A stretch of DNA of 64,000 nucleotides, taken from NCBI GenBank assembly GCA_049718665.1, contig JBNARO010000003.1, forward strand, positions 11,637 to 75,636, read 5' to 3'. Source of the DNA: NZ13-RE01 sp049718665 (lineage in GTDB: Bacteria; Dictyoglomota; Dictyoglomia; Dictyoglomales; Dictyoglomaceae). Below the pieces are notes generated by a model. The model worked only from the letters and a program-made list of their open reading frames with translations, was not told the origin of the DNA and made no database searches. Of this stretch, positions 42,924-52,948 are shown in pieces (positions within the stretch are counted from its first letter, which is position 1; each line of letters opens with the position of its first letter). A program made the position numbers and the translations under genes.

Positions 42924-45314
42924 ATGGATGAACAAGAATTAAAGAATATTGAAAATATTCCAGAAATCTTGCCTATCCTTCCTTTGCGGGAAACAGTAGT
43001 TTATCCCCAAATGTTAATTCCCTTAGTAGTAGGTAGAGAGAAGAGTTTAAAACTTGTAGAAGATGCCATCTCTGGAAACAAACTTATAGGTCTTTGCATG
43101 CAAAAAACGCCAGTAGAAGAACCAACTTTTGATGATATTCATAGGATAGGAACTGTAGGCGTTATTGTAAGAATGCTAAGATTTCCTGATAATACTATAA
43201 GACTTTTTGTACAAGGGCTCCAAAGAATAAGAATAGATGAATTTGTCCAAAGTGAACCATATTTTAAAGCAAAGGTCTCTGTAATAAGCGAGAGTTATGA
43301 AAGAACCATAGAAATTGAAGGGGCAATGAGAAATCTTATCTCTTTATTCCAGAAGATGGCAAGTTTGATTCCTCAATTTCCTGAAGAACTTCTGATCAAT
43401 GCAATGAATATTCAAGACCCAGGAAGGTTAGCAGATTTTATAGCCTTTAATATAAATATAAATGTAAATGAGAAACAGGAAATTTTAGAGACCATAGATA
43501 TCAAAGAAAGATTACAAAAATTGACCTATTATCTTACAAGGGAAATTGAAATTCTTGAAATAGCAAATAAGATTCAAAATGATGTAAAGAATGAAATTGA
43601 GAAAAGCCAAAGGGAATACTTCTTAAGACAACAGATGAAAGCAATACAGAAAGAATTAGGAGAAATTGATCCTCGAGAAATGGAGGTAAATGAGCTTCGT
43701 CAAAAATTACAAGAGGCAAAATTACCTCCAGAAGCCATGAAAGAGGCAGAGAGAGAATTAGAAAGATTGGCTCAGATGCCTCCCGCATCTGCAGAATATA
43801 CTGTAACAAGAACATATTTAGACTGGATGATATCTTTACCTTGGGATAAAAGTACTGTTGATAATTTAGATATTCAAAAGGCAGCTCAGGTCTTAGATGA
43901 AGACCATTATGATTTAGAGAAAATAAAGGAAAGAATATTAGAATACTTGGCAGTAAGAAAATTGAAGGAAGACATGAAAGGACCCATCCTTTGTTTTGTT
44001 GGACCACCTGGTGTAGGAAAAACATCCCTTGGAAAGTCCATAGCCAGAGCCTTAGGAAGAAAATTTGTAAGGATTTCCTTGGGTGGTATTAGAGATGAAG
44101 CAGAAATTAGAGGTCATAGAAGGACGTATGTAGGTGCATTACCAGGAAGAATAATTCAAGGAATGAGAAAAGCAGAATCTAATAATCCTGTATTTATGCT
44201 TGATGAGATTGATAAGATAGGGACAGATTTTAGAGGGGATCCTGCTGCAGCTTTATTAGAAGTTTTGGATCCTGAACAAAACAATAATTTTGTAGATAAC
44301 TATCTTGGAGTCCCTTTTGACCTTTCTAAGGTTATGTTTATCGCAACCGCTAATGTTTTATATACAATACCTCCCGCTCTTTTAGATAGAATGGAAATAT
44401 TAGAACTTCCGGGGTATACTGAATTGGAAAAAATAGGAATTGCCAAAGGATATTTAATCCCACGACAATTAAAAGAACATGGTTTAGATCAAGACAAATT
44501 AGAAATTGAAGAAACTGCTATAAAGAAGATAATTAGAGAATATACCAGAGAAGCGGGTGTGAGAAATTTAGAAAGAGAAATAGCAACTATATGTAGAAAG
44601 GTAGCAAAAGGATATGCAGAGGGAAGCATAAACGAAAACGAAAAGGTAATAGTAAATGAAGAAAATATACAAAAATATTTAGGTCCATCAAGATATACCT
44701 ATGGATTAAAAGGAGAGAAAGATGAGGTAGGAGTAGCTACAGGCTTGGCTTGGACCGAGGCAGGAGGAGATGTTCTCTTTGTAGAAGTTTTAGTAGTGGA
44801 AGGGAAAGGAAACTTGATATTAACAGGAAAATTAGGAGAAGTAATGCAAGAATCTGCAAAAACTGCCTTATCCTATGTAAGGTCTAAAGCGAAGGATTTG
44901 AATATAAACTATGAAATATTTGAAAAATCTGATGTTCACATTCATTTACCTTCAGGTGCGATTCCTAAGGATGGACCTTCCGCTGGAATAACCATAGCCA
45001 CAGCACTTGCGTCAGCTTTTACAGGAAGACCTGTGAAAAAAGATATTGGAATGACTGGAGAAATAACATTAAGAGGAAAAGTCTTACCTGTAGGTGGAAT
45101 AAGGGAGAAAGTTTTGGCAGCTCACAGAGCAGGACTTACATCAGTAATTATGCCTAAGGAAAATGAAAAGGATTTGGAAGAGATTCCAGAACAAGTGAAG
45201 AGAGAACTTAAATTCTATTTTGTAGAGCATGCTGATGAAGTCCTCCAATTAGCTTTATTGGAGGTGAAAAAGAGTGATCTCCAAAGAAAATTTGAAGAGG
45301 TTAGGGAATCTTAA
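42924..45314 (+). CDS. lon: ATP-dependent protease Lon
   Basis: Hexameric AAA+ serine protease of 796 residues that removes misfolded and regulatory proteins. The N-terminal LON domain begins ILPILPLRETVVYPQMLIPL. The ATPase has Walker A GPPGVGKTS and FMLDEIDKIG. The protease domain has the catalytic Ser in PKDGPSAGIT and Lys in the following GGIREKVLAAHRAG. It is co-transcribed with hsp20 and overlaps the baeRF gene by 41 bp. Confidence 0.97.
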   Translation: MDEQELKNIENIPEILPILPLRETVVYPQMLIPLVVGREKSLKLVEDAISGNKLIGLCMQKTPVEEPTFDDIHRIGTVGVIVRMLRFPDNTIRLFVQGLQRIRIDEFVQSEPYFKAKVSVISESYERTIEIEGAMRNLISLFQKMASLIPQFPEELLINAMNIQDPGRLADFIAFNININVNEKQEILETIDIKERLQKLTYYLTREIEILEIANKIQNDVKNEIEKSQREYFLRQQMKAIQKELGEIDPREMEVNELRQKLQEAKLPPEAMKEAERELERLAQMPPASAEYTVTRTYLDWMISLPWDKSTVDNLDIQKAAQVLDEDHYDLEKIKERILEYLAVRKLKEDMKGPILCFVGPPGVGKTSLGKSIARALGRKFVRISLGGIRDEAEIRGHRRTYVGALPGRIIQGMRKAESNNPVFMLDEIDKIGTDFRGDPAAALLEVLDPEQNNNFVDNYLGVPFDLSKVMFIATANVLYTIPPALLDRMEILELPGYTELEKIGIAKGYLIPRQLKEHGLDQDKLEIEETAIKKIIREYTREAGVRNLEREIATICRKVAKGYAEGSINENEKVIVNEENIQKYLGPSRYTYGLKGEKDEVGVATGLAWTEAGGDVLFVEVLVVEGKGNLILTGKLGEVMQESAKTALSYVRSKAKDLNINYEIFEKSDVHIHLPSGAIPKDGPSAGITIATALASAFTGRPVKKDIGMTGEITLRGKVLPVGGIREKVLAAHRAGLTSVIMPKENEKDLEEIPEQVKRELKFYFVEHADEVLQLALLEVKKSDLQRKFEEVRES

Positions 45315-46380
45315 TTTTGCCCCTTTTCTCATAACTTCTTTATATCTTAACATCTCTCCATTAGAGTATCCGAAGGGGGAATATAGGCTTATTTGGAAAA
45401 ATTTTCAAAAAGAAATACTTAATTTCCCTACTGAAAACAGAGAAATAAAGAAATCTCTTTTGGATGATGTAGAAAAGATTTCAAATTTTGTTGATCAAGA
45501 AATTAATACTACTTCTGTAAATACCTTCGTTATTTTTAGTTGTAGTGCTAAGGATTGGTTTGAAGTTTATTCTCTTTATCCATCTCTAAAGTCTAAATTA
45601 GTTATAGATAAAGACCCATATATAAAGCCTATGCTTCGTTTATTAGCATCAGAAGTTCCATATCTTGTAATATTAGTAAGTAAAGATAATGCAAGAATTT
45701 TTACTTATTATTTAGGAGAATTAAAAGAGGAAGGAGAAGTAAGTAGTGAAATTCCAAAGAAACACAAACAGGGAGGATGGTCTGCATCAACTTGGCAAAG
45801 ATGGCATGAAACTCATGTTATATGGCATTTAAAAGATGTTATAGAACATATACAGAAAATTGTTGATGATAAAAAAATCATTTTAGAGGGAACAGCTTCC
45901 ACTATAGCTGAATTTAAGGACTTATTACCCAAATCCCTTCAAGAGAAAGTGATAGGAGATTTTGGAATTGAATTTGACTCCCCTATAAAGGAAATTTTAG
46001 AAAAAACTGAGGAATTTATAGAAAATTATGAAAAAAAAGAGGTAGAAGATTTAGTGGAAAAAATTTTTGTAAATACAAAAAAGGGAAAAGACTCTACTTT
46101 TGGATTAGAAGAGATCGCTTATGCTCTTTATGAAAATAGAATTCAAACTTTACTGGTAACAGAGAATTTTGAAAAAGAGGGATTTCAATGCTCTAAATGC
46201 TTCTTTATAAGTCCTTACCTTCAGAAATGTCCTTTCTGTAATATAAATATGGAAAAGAGGAAAGATATAGTAGATGAAATTATAGAAGATGCTATAAACA
46301 AAGATGCACAATTAATATTTATTAGAGATAAAAGTTTGGGAGAAAAAATTGAGAACATTGGGGCACTGCTAAGATTCTAA
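45274..46380 (+). CDS. baeRF-type (bacterial archaeo-eukaryotic release factor-like) protein with zinc ribbon
   Basis: A 368-residue protein resembling the eRF1/Pelota-like bacterial families. It has an early PFLITSLYLNISP strand, a YLVILVSKDNARIFTYYLGEL core, and KHKQGGWSASTWQRWHETH, where GGWS replaces the GGQ loop of true release factors. A C-terminal zinc ribbon CSKC...CPFC lies near 310-325. Its GTG start is inside the end of lon but has GGAGGTG seven bases upstream. A role in ribosome rescue or translation quality control is inferred from family resemblance. Confidence 0.75.
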   Translation: MISKENLKRLGNLNFAPFLITSLYLNISPLEYPKGEYRLIWKNFQKEILNFPTENREIKKSLLDDVEKISNFVDQEINTTSVNTFVIFSCSAKDWFEVYSLYPSLKSKLVIDKDPYIKPMLRLLASEVPYLVILVSKDNARIFTYYLGELKEEGEVSSEIPKKHKQGGWSASTWQRWHETHVIWHLKDVIEHIQKIVDDKKIILEGTASTIAEFKDLLPKSLQEKVIGDFGIEFDSPIKEILEKTEEFIENYEKKEVEDLVEKIFVNTKKGKDSTFGLEEIAYALYENRIQTLLVTENFEKEGFQCSKCFFISPYLQKCPFCNINMEKRKDIVDEIIEDAINKDAQLIFIRDKSLGEKIENIGALLRF

Positions 46381-46413
46381 AAAAATAAGGGGGCTTCTTG
46401 CCCCCTATTTTTA
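46381..46413. terminator. Bidirectional terminator between baeRF gene and gap
   Basis: A 7-bp stem (AGGGGGC with its complement, 5-base loop) flanked by A5 on the left and T5 on the right. It serves convergent transcripts, and its T-tract includes the stop codon of gap. Confidence 0.85.
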
Positions 46414-47424
46414 TAATCTTTCAGCAATATAATTAGTTAAATCTGCTAATCTACAAGAATATCCCCACTCATTATCATACCAAGCAAATACTTTCACAAG
46501 ATTTTTTCCAATAACAATAGTAGAGGGAAGATCTACTACTGTAGAATAAGTTGTCCCTTTAAAGTCGCAGGATACTAACTCTTCCTCAGTTACTCCCAAA
46601 ATTCCTTTCATTCTTCTTTCTGCTGCCTCTTTGAAGGCATTGTTTACTTCCTCAACAGTAACTTCCTTTTCAAGAACGCATACAAGATCTGTAACAGAAA
46701 CAGTAGGAGTAGGAACTCTTAATGCAACACCATGCATCTTCCCATCAAGTTCTGGGATAACTTTTCCAATTGCTTTCGCAGCACCTGTAGAGGTAGGGAT
46801 GATATTTAATGCTGCAGCTCTTGCTCTTCTCAGATCTTTATGGGGTAGATCAAGAATTCTTTGATCATTAGTATAGGAATGAACAGTAGTCATAAGTCCC
46901 TTTTCAATACCAAAATTATCAAGGAGTACTTTTGCTACAGGAGCTAAGCTATTTGTAGTACAAGAAGCATTAGAAATAATATGATGCTTCTCAGGATCAT
47001 ATTTCTCCTCATTTACTCCAAGGACAATAGTAATATCTTCTCCTTTTGCAGGCGCGGAAATAATTACTTTCTTTGCTCCTCCAGAAGTAATATGGACCTT
47101 TGCTTTATCAGCATCAGTAAAAAGTCCTGTGGATTCTATTACTATTTCTATTCCTAAGTCCTTCCAAGGAAGCTTTGCAGGATCCTTTTCCGCAAATACT
47201 TTTATTTCCCTCCCATCAATGATTATAGAATTATCAGTATATTTTACTTCACCTTTATATACACCGTAATTAGAATCATACTTAAAAAGATGAGCTAAGG
47301 TTTTGGTGTCAGTTATATCGTTTACTGCTACTACTTCAATTTTATCAGAATAAAAATCAAATAAAGCTTTCAAGACCTGGCGTCCAATTCTTCCAAACCC
47401 ATTGATACCTACCTTTACTGCCAT
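46411..47424 (-). CDS. gap: Glyceraldehyde-3-phosphate dehydrogenase
   Basis: NAD-dependent glycolytic enzyme of 337 residues. The NAD motif GINGFGRIGRQV, the catalytic Cys in SNASCTTNSLAP, His in TVHSYTNDQ, and the late WYDNEWGYS are intact. It is separated from pgk-tpiA and has its own extended -10 promoter, so glycolytic genes are split over two units. Confidence 0.97.
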   Translation of the reverse strand: MAVKVGINGFGRIGRQVLKALFDFYSDKIEVVAVNDITDTKTLAHLFKYDSNYGVYKGEVKYTDNSIIIDGREIKVFAEKDPAKLPWKDLGIEIVIESTGLFTDADKAKVHITSGGAKKVIISAPAKGEDITIVLGVNEEKYDPEKHHIISNASCTTNSLAPVAKVLLDNFGIEKGLMTTVHSYTNDQRILDLPHKDLRRARAAALNIIPTSTGAAKAIGKVIPELDGKMHGVALRVPTPTVSVTDLVCVLEKEVTVEEVNNAFKEAAERRMKGILGVTEEELVSCDFKGTTYSTVVDLPSTIVIGKNLVKVFAWYDNEWGYSCRLADLTNYIAERL

Positions 47425-47464
47425 ATAGCACCTCCTAAATAATCTAAAATATTTTTCAAAATTA

Positions 47465-47473
47465 ATTATAGCA
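47465..47473 (-). promoter_or_regulatory. gap promoter (extended -10)
   Basis: Minus-strand TGCTATAAT: TATAAT at 47465-47470 with TGC directly upstream. No clear -35. The leader is about 35 bases with AGGAGGT before the ATG. Confidence 0.6.
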
Positions 47474-47510
47474 TAGCTCCTACTATAAAACTGTTAAAAA
47501 ATCTTTAAAA

Positions 47511-49937
47511 TTAGACAGTTAAACTTAAAAGTTTTCCTGGTACAAATACTACTTTCTTTACTTCCTTATCCTTCAAATATTTCTTCACATTTTCCCTTTG
47601 TAAAGCAAGTTTTAAGGCTTCCTCCTGAGTTATATCCGCATTTACTTCTATCCTATCTCTCACCTTTCCATTTATCTGAATAACTAATGTTATAATCTCT
47701 TCTTTTATTAAGTCAGGATTATAAGAAGGCCATGGTTGCAAATGAATGCTATATTCATACCCTAATTCTCCCCAAAGTTCTTCGGTAATATGGGGAACAA
47801 AAGGGGCTAAAAGTAAAAGTAGATTCCTTATACATTCTTTAAATAATTCTGTCTTACCATAATTCTTTTTATATTCTGTTAATGCATTTGAGAATTCCAT
47901 AGTAGCAGCAACAGCAGTGTTAAACTTAAAAGCTTCTATATCTTCGGTAACTTTTTTAATAGTTTTATGAAGCATTCTTTCCAAATTTTTGTCCTCTTCA
48001 GGATTTATTTCTTTAACTTCACTTTCCTCTAATACTAATCTCCAAAGCCTATTTAAGAACCTATAAGCACCTTCTACTCCTTCATCACTCCATTCCATAT
48101 CTACCTCTGGGGGAGCAACAAATAAAATGAAGAGACGTGCAGTATCTGCACCATAATTTTCCACCATATAATCCACGGAAACTATATTTCCCAAAGATTT
48201 TGACATGATCTGACCATCTTTATAAACCATTCCCTGCGTAAAAAGTTTTTTAAAAGGTTCTCTTACAGGACTATATCCCGTATCATAAAGAACCTTTGTA
48301 ATAAACCGGGAATAGAGAAGATGTAAAACCGCATGTTCTATCCCACCAGTATATTGATCTACAGGAAGCCAGTATTCTGCTTTTTCTCTCGAGAAGGGCT
48401 CTTTATCATTACGTGGATCAGTATATCTAAAGTAATACCACGAGGAGTCTACAAAAGTAGCAAGAGTATCTGTTTCTCTTCTTGCAGAACCTCCACACTT
48501 AGGACATTTTGTATTCACAAATTCAGAGACCTTTGCCAATGGGCTTTCTCCTGTTCCTGTAGGTTGGAAATCACTTAATTCTGGAAGCATCACAGGAAGA
48601 TCCTCATAAGGAACAGGAACAATACCACATTGAGAACAATATATTATAGGGATAGGTGCTCCCCAATATCTTTGACGAGATATTAACCAATCTCTTAGTC
48701 TATATTGAACTTTTCTTTTTCCAATTCCCATTGTTTCAAATTTATCAGCTATCTTCTGCCAAAATTCATTACTCTTCATTCCATTATATTCATAAGAATT
48801 AATCATAACACCTTCTCCTTCGTAGGGAAGGTCTGGCTCCTTCCCTTCTTTAGGGGTAATCACAACCTTTATTGGGAGATTGAACTCTAAGGCAAACTCG
48901 TAATCTCTTGAGTCGTGTGCAGGAACTCCCATTATAGCTCCAGTTCCATATGTTGCAAGAACATAATCTGCTATATATATGGGTACCAGCTCTCTTGTCA
49001 ATGGATGATAGGCATAACTTCCTGTAAATACTCCTGTTTTCTTTTTTTCCAAAGTTCTTTCTAATTCACTTTTGTTCTTTGCTTTTGTAATATAATCTCT
49101 TACTTTATCTAAATATTCGGGTTTTGTTATTTTTTCTGCTAAAGGATGTTCTGGTGCAAGAACAATAAAAGTTACCCCAAAAATGGTATCAGGTCTTGTA
49201 GTAAAAACATAGATTTTGTCACCATAATCCTGTACTTCGAAATAAAATTCTAATCCCTCAGATCTTCCTATCCAATTTCTCTGCATCAATTTTACTTTTT
49301 CAGGCCAATATTCTAAGGTATCCAAATCTCTCAATAAATCTTCTGCATATTCTGTTATCTTGAAAAACCATTGTTCAAATTCTCTTTTCTCTACTTCTGA
49401 CTTACATCTCCAACATTTCCCATCTATAACTTCTTCATTAGCAAGAACAGTCTTACAAGTAGGACACCAATTAGCAGGGGCTTTTTTCCTATAAGCTAAA
49501 CCTCTCTCATAAAGTTTCAAGAATATCCATTGAGTCCACTTATAATAATCTGGAGAACATGCAGTAACTTCTCTATCCCAGTCATAAACTACTCCCATTT
49601 TAAAAAGTTGTTCTTTCATTCTTGCAATATTTTTATAAGTCCATTCCTTAGGATGAATTCCATGCTTTATAGCTGCATTTTCTGCAGGTTGTCCAAATGC
49701 ATCCCACCCCATAGGGTTTAATACGTTGTATCCTCTCATAGTATAATAACGAGCAATAACATCCCCAATAGTATAATTCCGCATATGTCCCATATGGAGA
49801 TCTCCAGAAGGGTAAGGGAACATAACAAGAGAATAAAACTTTGGCTTGTCCTTTCTCTCAGTTACATAATAAATCCTATCTTCTTCCCATTTTTTTTGCC
49901 ATTTTGGTTCTATCTCTTGAGGATTATATTTTCTCAT
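47511..49937 (-). CDS. leuS: Leucyl-tRNA synthetase
   Basis: Class Ia synthetase of 808 residues, the usual bacterial length. Features are PYPSGDLHMGHMRNYTIGD (HIGH-type), a zinc-finger insert WCPTCKTVLANEEV...CWRC, the CP1 editing domain with TTRPDTIFG and YGTGAIMGVPAHDSRD, and QIMSKSLGN (KMSKS). No T-box is seen upstream. A tRNA-Leu is also in the window but unlinked. Confidence 0.97.
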   Translation of the reverse strand: MRKYNPQEIEPKWQKKWEEDRIYYVTERKDKPKFYSLVMFPYPSGDLHMGHMRNYTIGDVIARYYTMRGYNVLNPMGWDAFGQPAENAAIKHGIHPKEWTYKNIARMKEQLFKMGVVYDWDREVTACSPDYYKWTQWIFLKLYERGLAYRKKAPANWCPTCKTVLANEEVIDGKCWRCKSEVEKREFEQWFFKITEYAEDLLRDLDTLEYWPEKVKLMQRNWIGRSEGLEFYFEVQDYGDKIYVFTTRPDTIFGVTFIVLAPEHPLAEKITKPEYLDKVRDYITKAKNKSELERTLEKKKTGVFTGSYAYHPLTRELVPIYIADYVLATYGTGAIMGVPAHDSRDYEFALEFNLPIKVVITPKEGKEPDLPYEGEGVMINSYEYNGMKSNEFWQKIADKFETMGIGKRKVQYRLRDWLISRQRYWGAPIPIIYCSQCGIVPVPYEDLPVMLPELSDFQPTGTGESPLAKVSEFVNTKCPKCGGSARRETDTLATFVDSSWYYFRYTDPRNDKEPFSREKAEYWLPVDQYTGGIEHAVLHLLYSRFITKVLYDTGYSPVREPFKKLFTQGMVYKDGQIMSKSLGNIVSVDYMVENYGADTARLFILFVAPPEVDMEWSDEGVEGAYRFLNRLWRLVLEESEVKEINPEEDKNLERMLHKTIKKVTEDIEAFKFNTAVAATMEFSNALTEYKKNYGKTELFKECIRNLLLLLAPFVPHITEELWGELGYEYSIHLQPWPSYNPDLIKEEIITLVIQINGKVRDRIEVNADITQEEALKLALQRENVKKYLKDKEVKKVVFVPGKLLSLTV

Positions 49938-49975
49938 TTCTCTCCCTCGCTTCTTATCTAAAAATTTTACTGTGT

Positions 49976-50004
49976 ATTATATAAAAGGTAGAAAGAAAGG
50001 TAAA
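49976..50004 (-). promoter_or_regulatory. leuS promoter
   Basis: TTTACC (49999-50004), 17-base spacer and TATAAT (49976-49981) on the minus strand. The leader of about 30 bases is too short for a T-box. Confidence 0.6.
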
Positions 50005-50024
50005 GTATTAAAAATCCTTTCCTC

Positions 50025-51314
50025 TTATACACCCCTTAATAATTTCTTTACTCCAAATTTCAGCTTCATAGTTAACACCTTATCAGTAGAAAAGATTTTT
50101 CCTGCAATAAATATTAAAATAGCAAATACTATTAACATATAGATTATCCCATAAAAAACAATGGAATAATTCCCTAAGAGAATATTTTGGGATGCTATAA
50201 AGGGATGACTAAAAGGAATTACTAATACTAAAATCTTTAAAGGTAAAGATAAAGAATTAATATCTGAAAATAAAGATAAGAAATAAGGAATCATTACAAG
50301 AAATATTAAAGGTAAGCTCATACTTTGGGCACTCTTTAAATCTTCTGCTAAAACACCTAAAATAGTTGACAATGCCAAGGCACATAATATGGCTAAGAAT
50401 AAAGAGACTCCTAAAAGGATATAACCGTTAGGGGTGAATTGAAGACCTAATTTCTGAATTATGTCCTGAGCCTGATTACTTACAGGAATATCTCCCATAA
50501 ATCCTCCCATATAGAATCTAAAGCCTAACATATATATTCCTGCAGATATCAAACCTACTAAACCTGCTCCTATCATTTTTGCTATTACAATTTGAGTTCT
50601 ATTTATAGGAACAGTAAGAAGAGTTTCTAAAGTTTTATCTTGTTTTTCCATAGCTATAGCTGAAAGGACCATTTGGGAAGAATACATAATTACTATCATA
50701 AGGATGATAGGGATAAATATAGACTGGGAATAGACAATATTAGTTACTTCAGCTAGAGATCCTTCTGCCATTTTATCTCTGACAATAATAAATTCCTTAC
50801 TTCTTATAGGATTCTTCAAGTCTTCAGGATTAATTTCAGGAAATTTTAATTTTAAAAAGTTATTTGAGAGATAATTATTTATAGTAGAAATTACTTGATT
50901 AACCATAGCGGGACTTGCTGTCGCACCCATAGAGAAACTACGGACAAATGAATAAATCTCAATTTCTTTTAATTGAAATTTTGATATACCAGAACCAAAT
51001 CCTTCAGGGATTATTAATAAAAGATTTATGTTATTTTTCTTGGCGTATTCTATAGCAGAATTTCTATCCTTCTCATTTATTTTATGGAGCCTAAAATTAG
51101 CAAAGGAGAGATTATTTAGTATATCCTTTGATAATTCTGAATTATCCAAATCTAAAATATAAATATCCTTAACCTCAGAAATTTTTTTCACTTCTGATTT
51201 TGTAAGAGTCCCCATAAAGTAAAAAAAACCAATGGTAAAAAGAAGAGAGATAATGAGTTGAAGGGTTATTAACTCCCTAATTTCTTTCTTAAGAAGGTTT
51301 AAAAATTTTTTCAT
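50025..51314 (-). CDS. ABC-2 type exporter permease (NatB-like)
   Basis: Membrane protein of 429 residues. The first helix is at about 17-37, a large extracytoplasmic domain runs to about 200, and then come about five or six helices including MIVIMYSSQMVLSAIAMEKQDKTLETLLTVPINRTQIVIAKM, the ABC-2 coupling region. It starts 4 bp inside the end of the ATPase gene. It could export Na+, drugs or lipids; the substrate is not determined. Confidence 0.9.
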   Translation of the reverse strand: MKKFLNLLKKEIRELITLQLIISLLFTIGFFYFMGTLTKSEVKKISEVKDIYILDLDNSELSKDILNNLSFANFRLHKINEKDRNSAIEYAKKNNINLLLIIPEGFGSGISKFQLKEIEIYSFVRSFSMGATASPAMVNQVISTINNYLSNNFLKLKFPEINPEDLKNPIRSKEFIIVRDKMAEGSLAEVTNIVYSQSIFIPIILMIVIMYSSQMVLSAIAMEKQDKTLETLLTVPINRTQIVIAKMIGAGLVGLISAGIYMLGFRFYMGGFMGDIPVSNQAQDIIQKLGLQFTPNGYILLGVSLFLAILCALALSTILGVLAEDLKSAQSMSLPLIFLVMIPYFLSLFSDINSLSLPLKILVLVIPFSHPFIASQNILLGNYSIVFYGIIYMLIVFAILIFIAGKIFSTDKVLTMKLKFGVKKLLRGV

Positions 51315-52033
51315 GACACAATCCTCCTAAATACTTCTTCTAAATTTTTAGAAGAATATTTTTCCTTTAATTCTTGAGGAGTACCTATATCTAAGATTTT
51401 CCCTTTATTAATTATAGCGACTCTATCAGATAAAAATTCTATTTCTAACATATTATGGGAGGAAAGAAGGACAGAGATTCCTTCCTCTACAAATTTTCTA
51501 ATAATCTCCCTTATTTCGAGAGAATTTATTACATCCAATCCTGATGTTGGCTCATCTAATATAGCTAATTTAGGTTTTGTCATCAATGCTCTTGCTAATA
51601 AAAGTTTCCTTACCATTCCTTTACTATACGTTCCCACTTTATCTTTTAATCTATCCCCTAAATCTGCAATTTTCTTTGCCCTCTCAACAAATTCCTCAAC
51701 CTGTTCATTTCCTTCTGCATAAAAGTTTGCCATAAATTTTAAATATTCTATTCCTGTCATATTTTTATATGCTCCCGCTTCCTCTGGAAGATAGCTTATC
51801 CCTTCTCTTATTTTTTCAGGATTTTTCCTAAGATCATAACCCATAAATTCCACCCTTCCGTCAGTAGGTGTAAGAAGAGTTGCAATAATTCTTAAAGTAG
51901 TAGTCTTTCCCGCTCCGTTGGGACCAATAAGAGCAAAAATCTCTCCCCTTTTTACTTCAAAACTTACTCCTTTTAATGCAGAAATTTTTCCATAAGTTTT
52001 CCACAGGTTTTCTACTCGGAGAATTACATCCAT
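51311..52033 (-). CDS. ABC-2 type exporter ATP-binding protein (NatA-like)
   Basis: A 240-residue ATPase with Walker A GPNGAGKTT, Q-loop EGISYLPEEAG, signature YSKGMVRKLLLARAL, Walker B KLAILDEPTSGLD and LLSSHNM. The adjoining permease gene is its partner. GGGAGG lies upstream of the ATG. No strong promoter is visible. A palindrome (52174-52190) lies about 150 bases upstream. Confidence 0.94.
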   Translation of the reverse strand: MDVILRVENLWKTYGKISALKGVSFEVKRGEIFALIGPNGAGKTTTLRIIATLLTPTDGRVEFMGYDLRKNPEKIREGISYLPEEAGAYKNMTGIEYLKFMANFYAEGNEQVEEFVERAKKIADLGDRLKDKVGTYSKGMVRKLLLARALMTKPKLAILDEPTSGLDVINSLEIREIIRKFVEEGISVLLSSHNMLEIEFLSDRVAIINKGKILDIGTPQELKEKYSSKNLEEVFRRIVS

Positions 52034-52173
52034 AAAAATCTATCCTCCCTTTTTATTTTTCTTAAATTTTATCATAACAAAAACATAGATAAAGCTCTAC
52101 CTTTTATATCACAGGTTATGTAAAAAATAAAGAGGTAAAAGTCTTAAGATGATACTCTACAGGTCTTGCTCCT

Positions 52174-52190
52174 ATTGAATCATATTCAAT
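52174..52190. repeat. Short palindrome upstream of the ABC-2 exporter genes
   Basis: ATTGAATCATATTCAAT: 7-base arms with a 3-base centre, in the 222-base gap between the exporter and peroxiredoxin genes. It could be an operator, but no promoter is obvious beside it. Nothing else is seen in this gap apart from the terminator at 52204-52236. Confidence 0.35.
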
Positions 52191-52203
52191 TCCTGCACCT
52201 TAA

Positions 52204-52236
52204 ATAGGGCGTCCCCAATATATGAGGACGCCCTAT
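52204..52236 (-). terminator. Peroxiredoxin gene terminator
   Basis: An 11-bp perfect stem (ATAGGGCGTCC with its complement, 11-base loop) beginning 20 bases after the stop. The following U-tract is short (TTTAAGG). Confidence 0.75.
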
Positions 52237-52255
52237 GAGTTGAAATTTTTTAATT

Positions 52256-52933
52256 TTACTTTGTTAATTTCTTGTGGCAGAGCCACCAATCGAAGCATTC
52301 AAATTCACCTTTTTTAGCTGACTCAAGTCTTTCTTTTGCAGTTTTTACATCCTTTGCGGGTGGGACAATTACATGATCTTTACCTACAACTTCACTATCT
52401 GGCCACTGAGCGGGAGTTGCTACCCCATATTTATCAGTTACTTGTAGCGCTTCTACCGCTCTTAAAATCTCATCTATATTTCTTCCTACTTCTTGTGGAT
52501 AGTAAAGGATAAGTCTTATTATGCCTTTATCGTCTATTACAAATACTGCTCTTACAGTATTTGTTCCTTTTCCCGGATGAATCAATCCAAGTCTTTCTGC
52601 TACTTTTCCTGTATCGTCAGCTATGATTGGAAATTCTATATCTACACCTAATTTTTCTTTTATCCATTCTACCCATTTAATATGACTAAATACCTGGTCA
52701 ATACTAAGACCTATTAATTCTGTATTAAGAGCTCTAAATTTTTCATACCTCTTTTGAAAGGCTACGAATTCTGTTGTACAAACTGGGGTAAAATCAGCGG
52801 GATGGCTAAAAAATACAAACCATTTGCCCTTATAATCATTGGGAAGTACTTTTTCCCCATGAGTGGTTAGCACTTTTATTTCGGGAAATGGCTCTCCTAA
52901 AAGTGGAAGTCCTTTTCTTTCTAAATTTTCCAT
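52256..52933 (-). CDS. Peroxiredoxin (Prx6-type, archaeal-like)
   Basis: Thiol peroxidase of 225 residues. The peroxidatic Cys is in DFTPVCTTEF (residue 52), with a conserved Arg later. Two further Cys near the C-terminus (ECFDWWLC, about 213 and 219) match the arrangement of archaeal Prx6-like enzymes such as that of Aeropyrum. Start at 52933 because AGGAGG lies seven bases upstream. The GTG at 52939 is too close. A PerR-type box covers the promoter start region. Confidence 0.95.
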   Translation of the reverse strand: MENLERKGLPLLGEPFPEIKVLTTHGEKVLPNDYKGKWFVFFSHPADFTPVCTTEFVAFQKRYEKFRALNTELIGLSIDQVFSHIKWVEWIKEKLGVDIEFPIIADDTGKVAERLGLIHPGKGTNTVRAVFVIDDKGIIRLILYYPQEVGRNIDEILRAVEALQVTDKYGVATPAQWPDSEVVGKDHVIVPPAKDVKTAKERLESAKKGEFECFDWWLCHKKLTK

Positions 52934-52948
52934 AATCACACCTCCTAA

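Noticed and set aside
43534..44025. 163-codon open frame antisense to lon
   Set aside because: It lies wholly inside the strongly coding Lon ATPase region, has no ribosome site and reads as a mirror of Lon codons.
49938..50024. T-box leader for leuS
   Set aside because: The promoter-to-ATG distance is about 30 bases, too short, and no T-box sequence is present.
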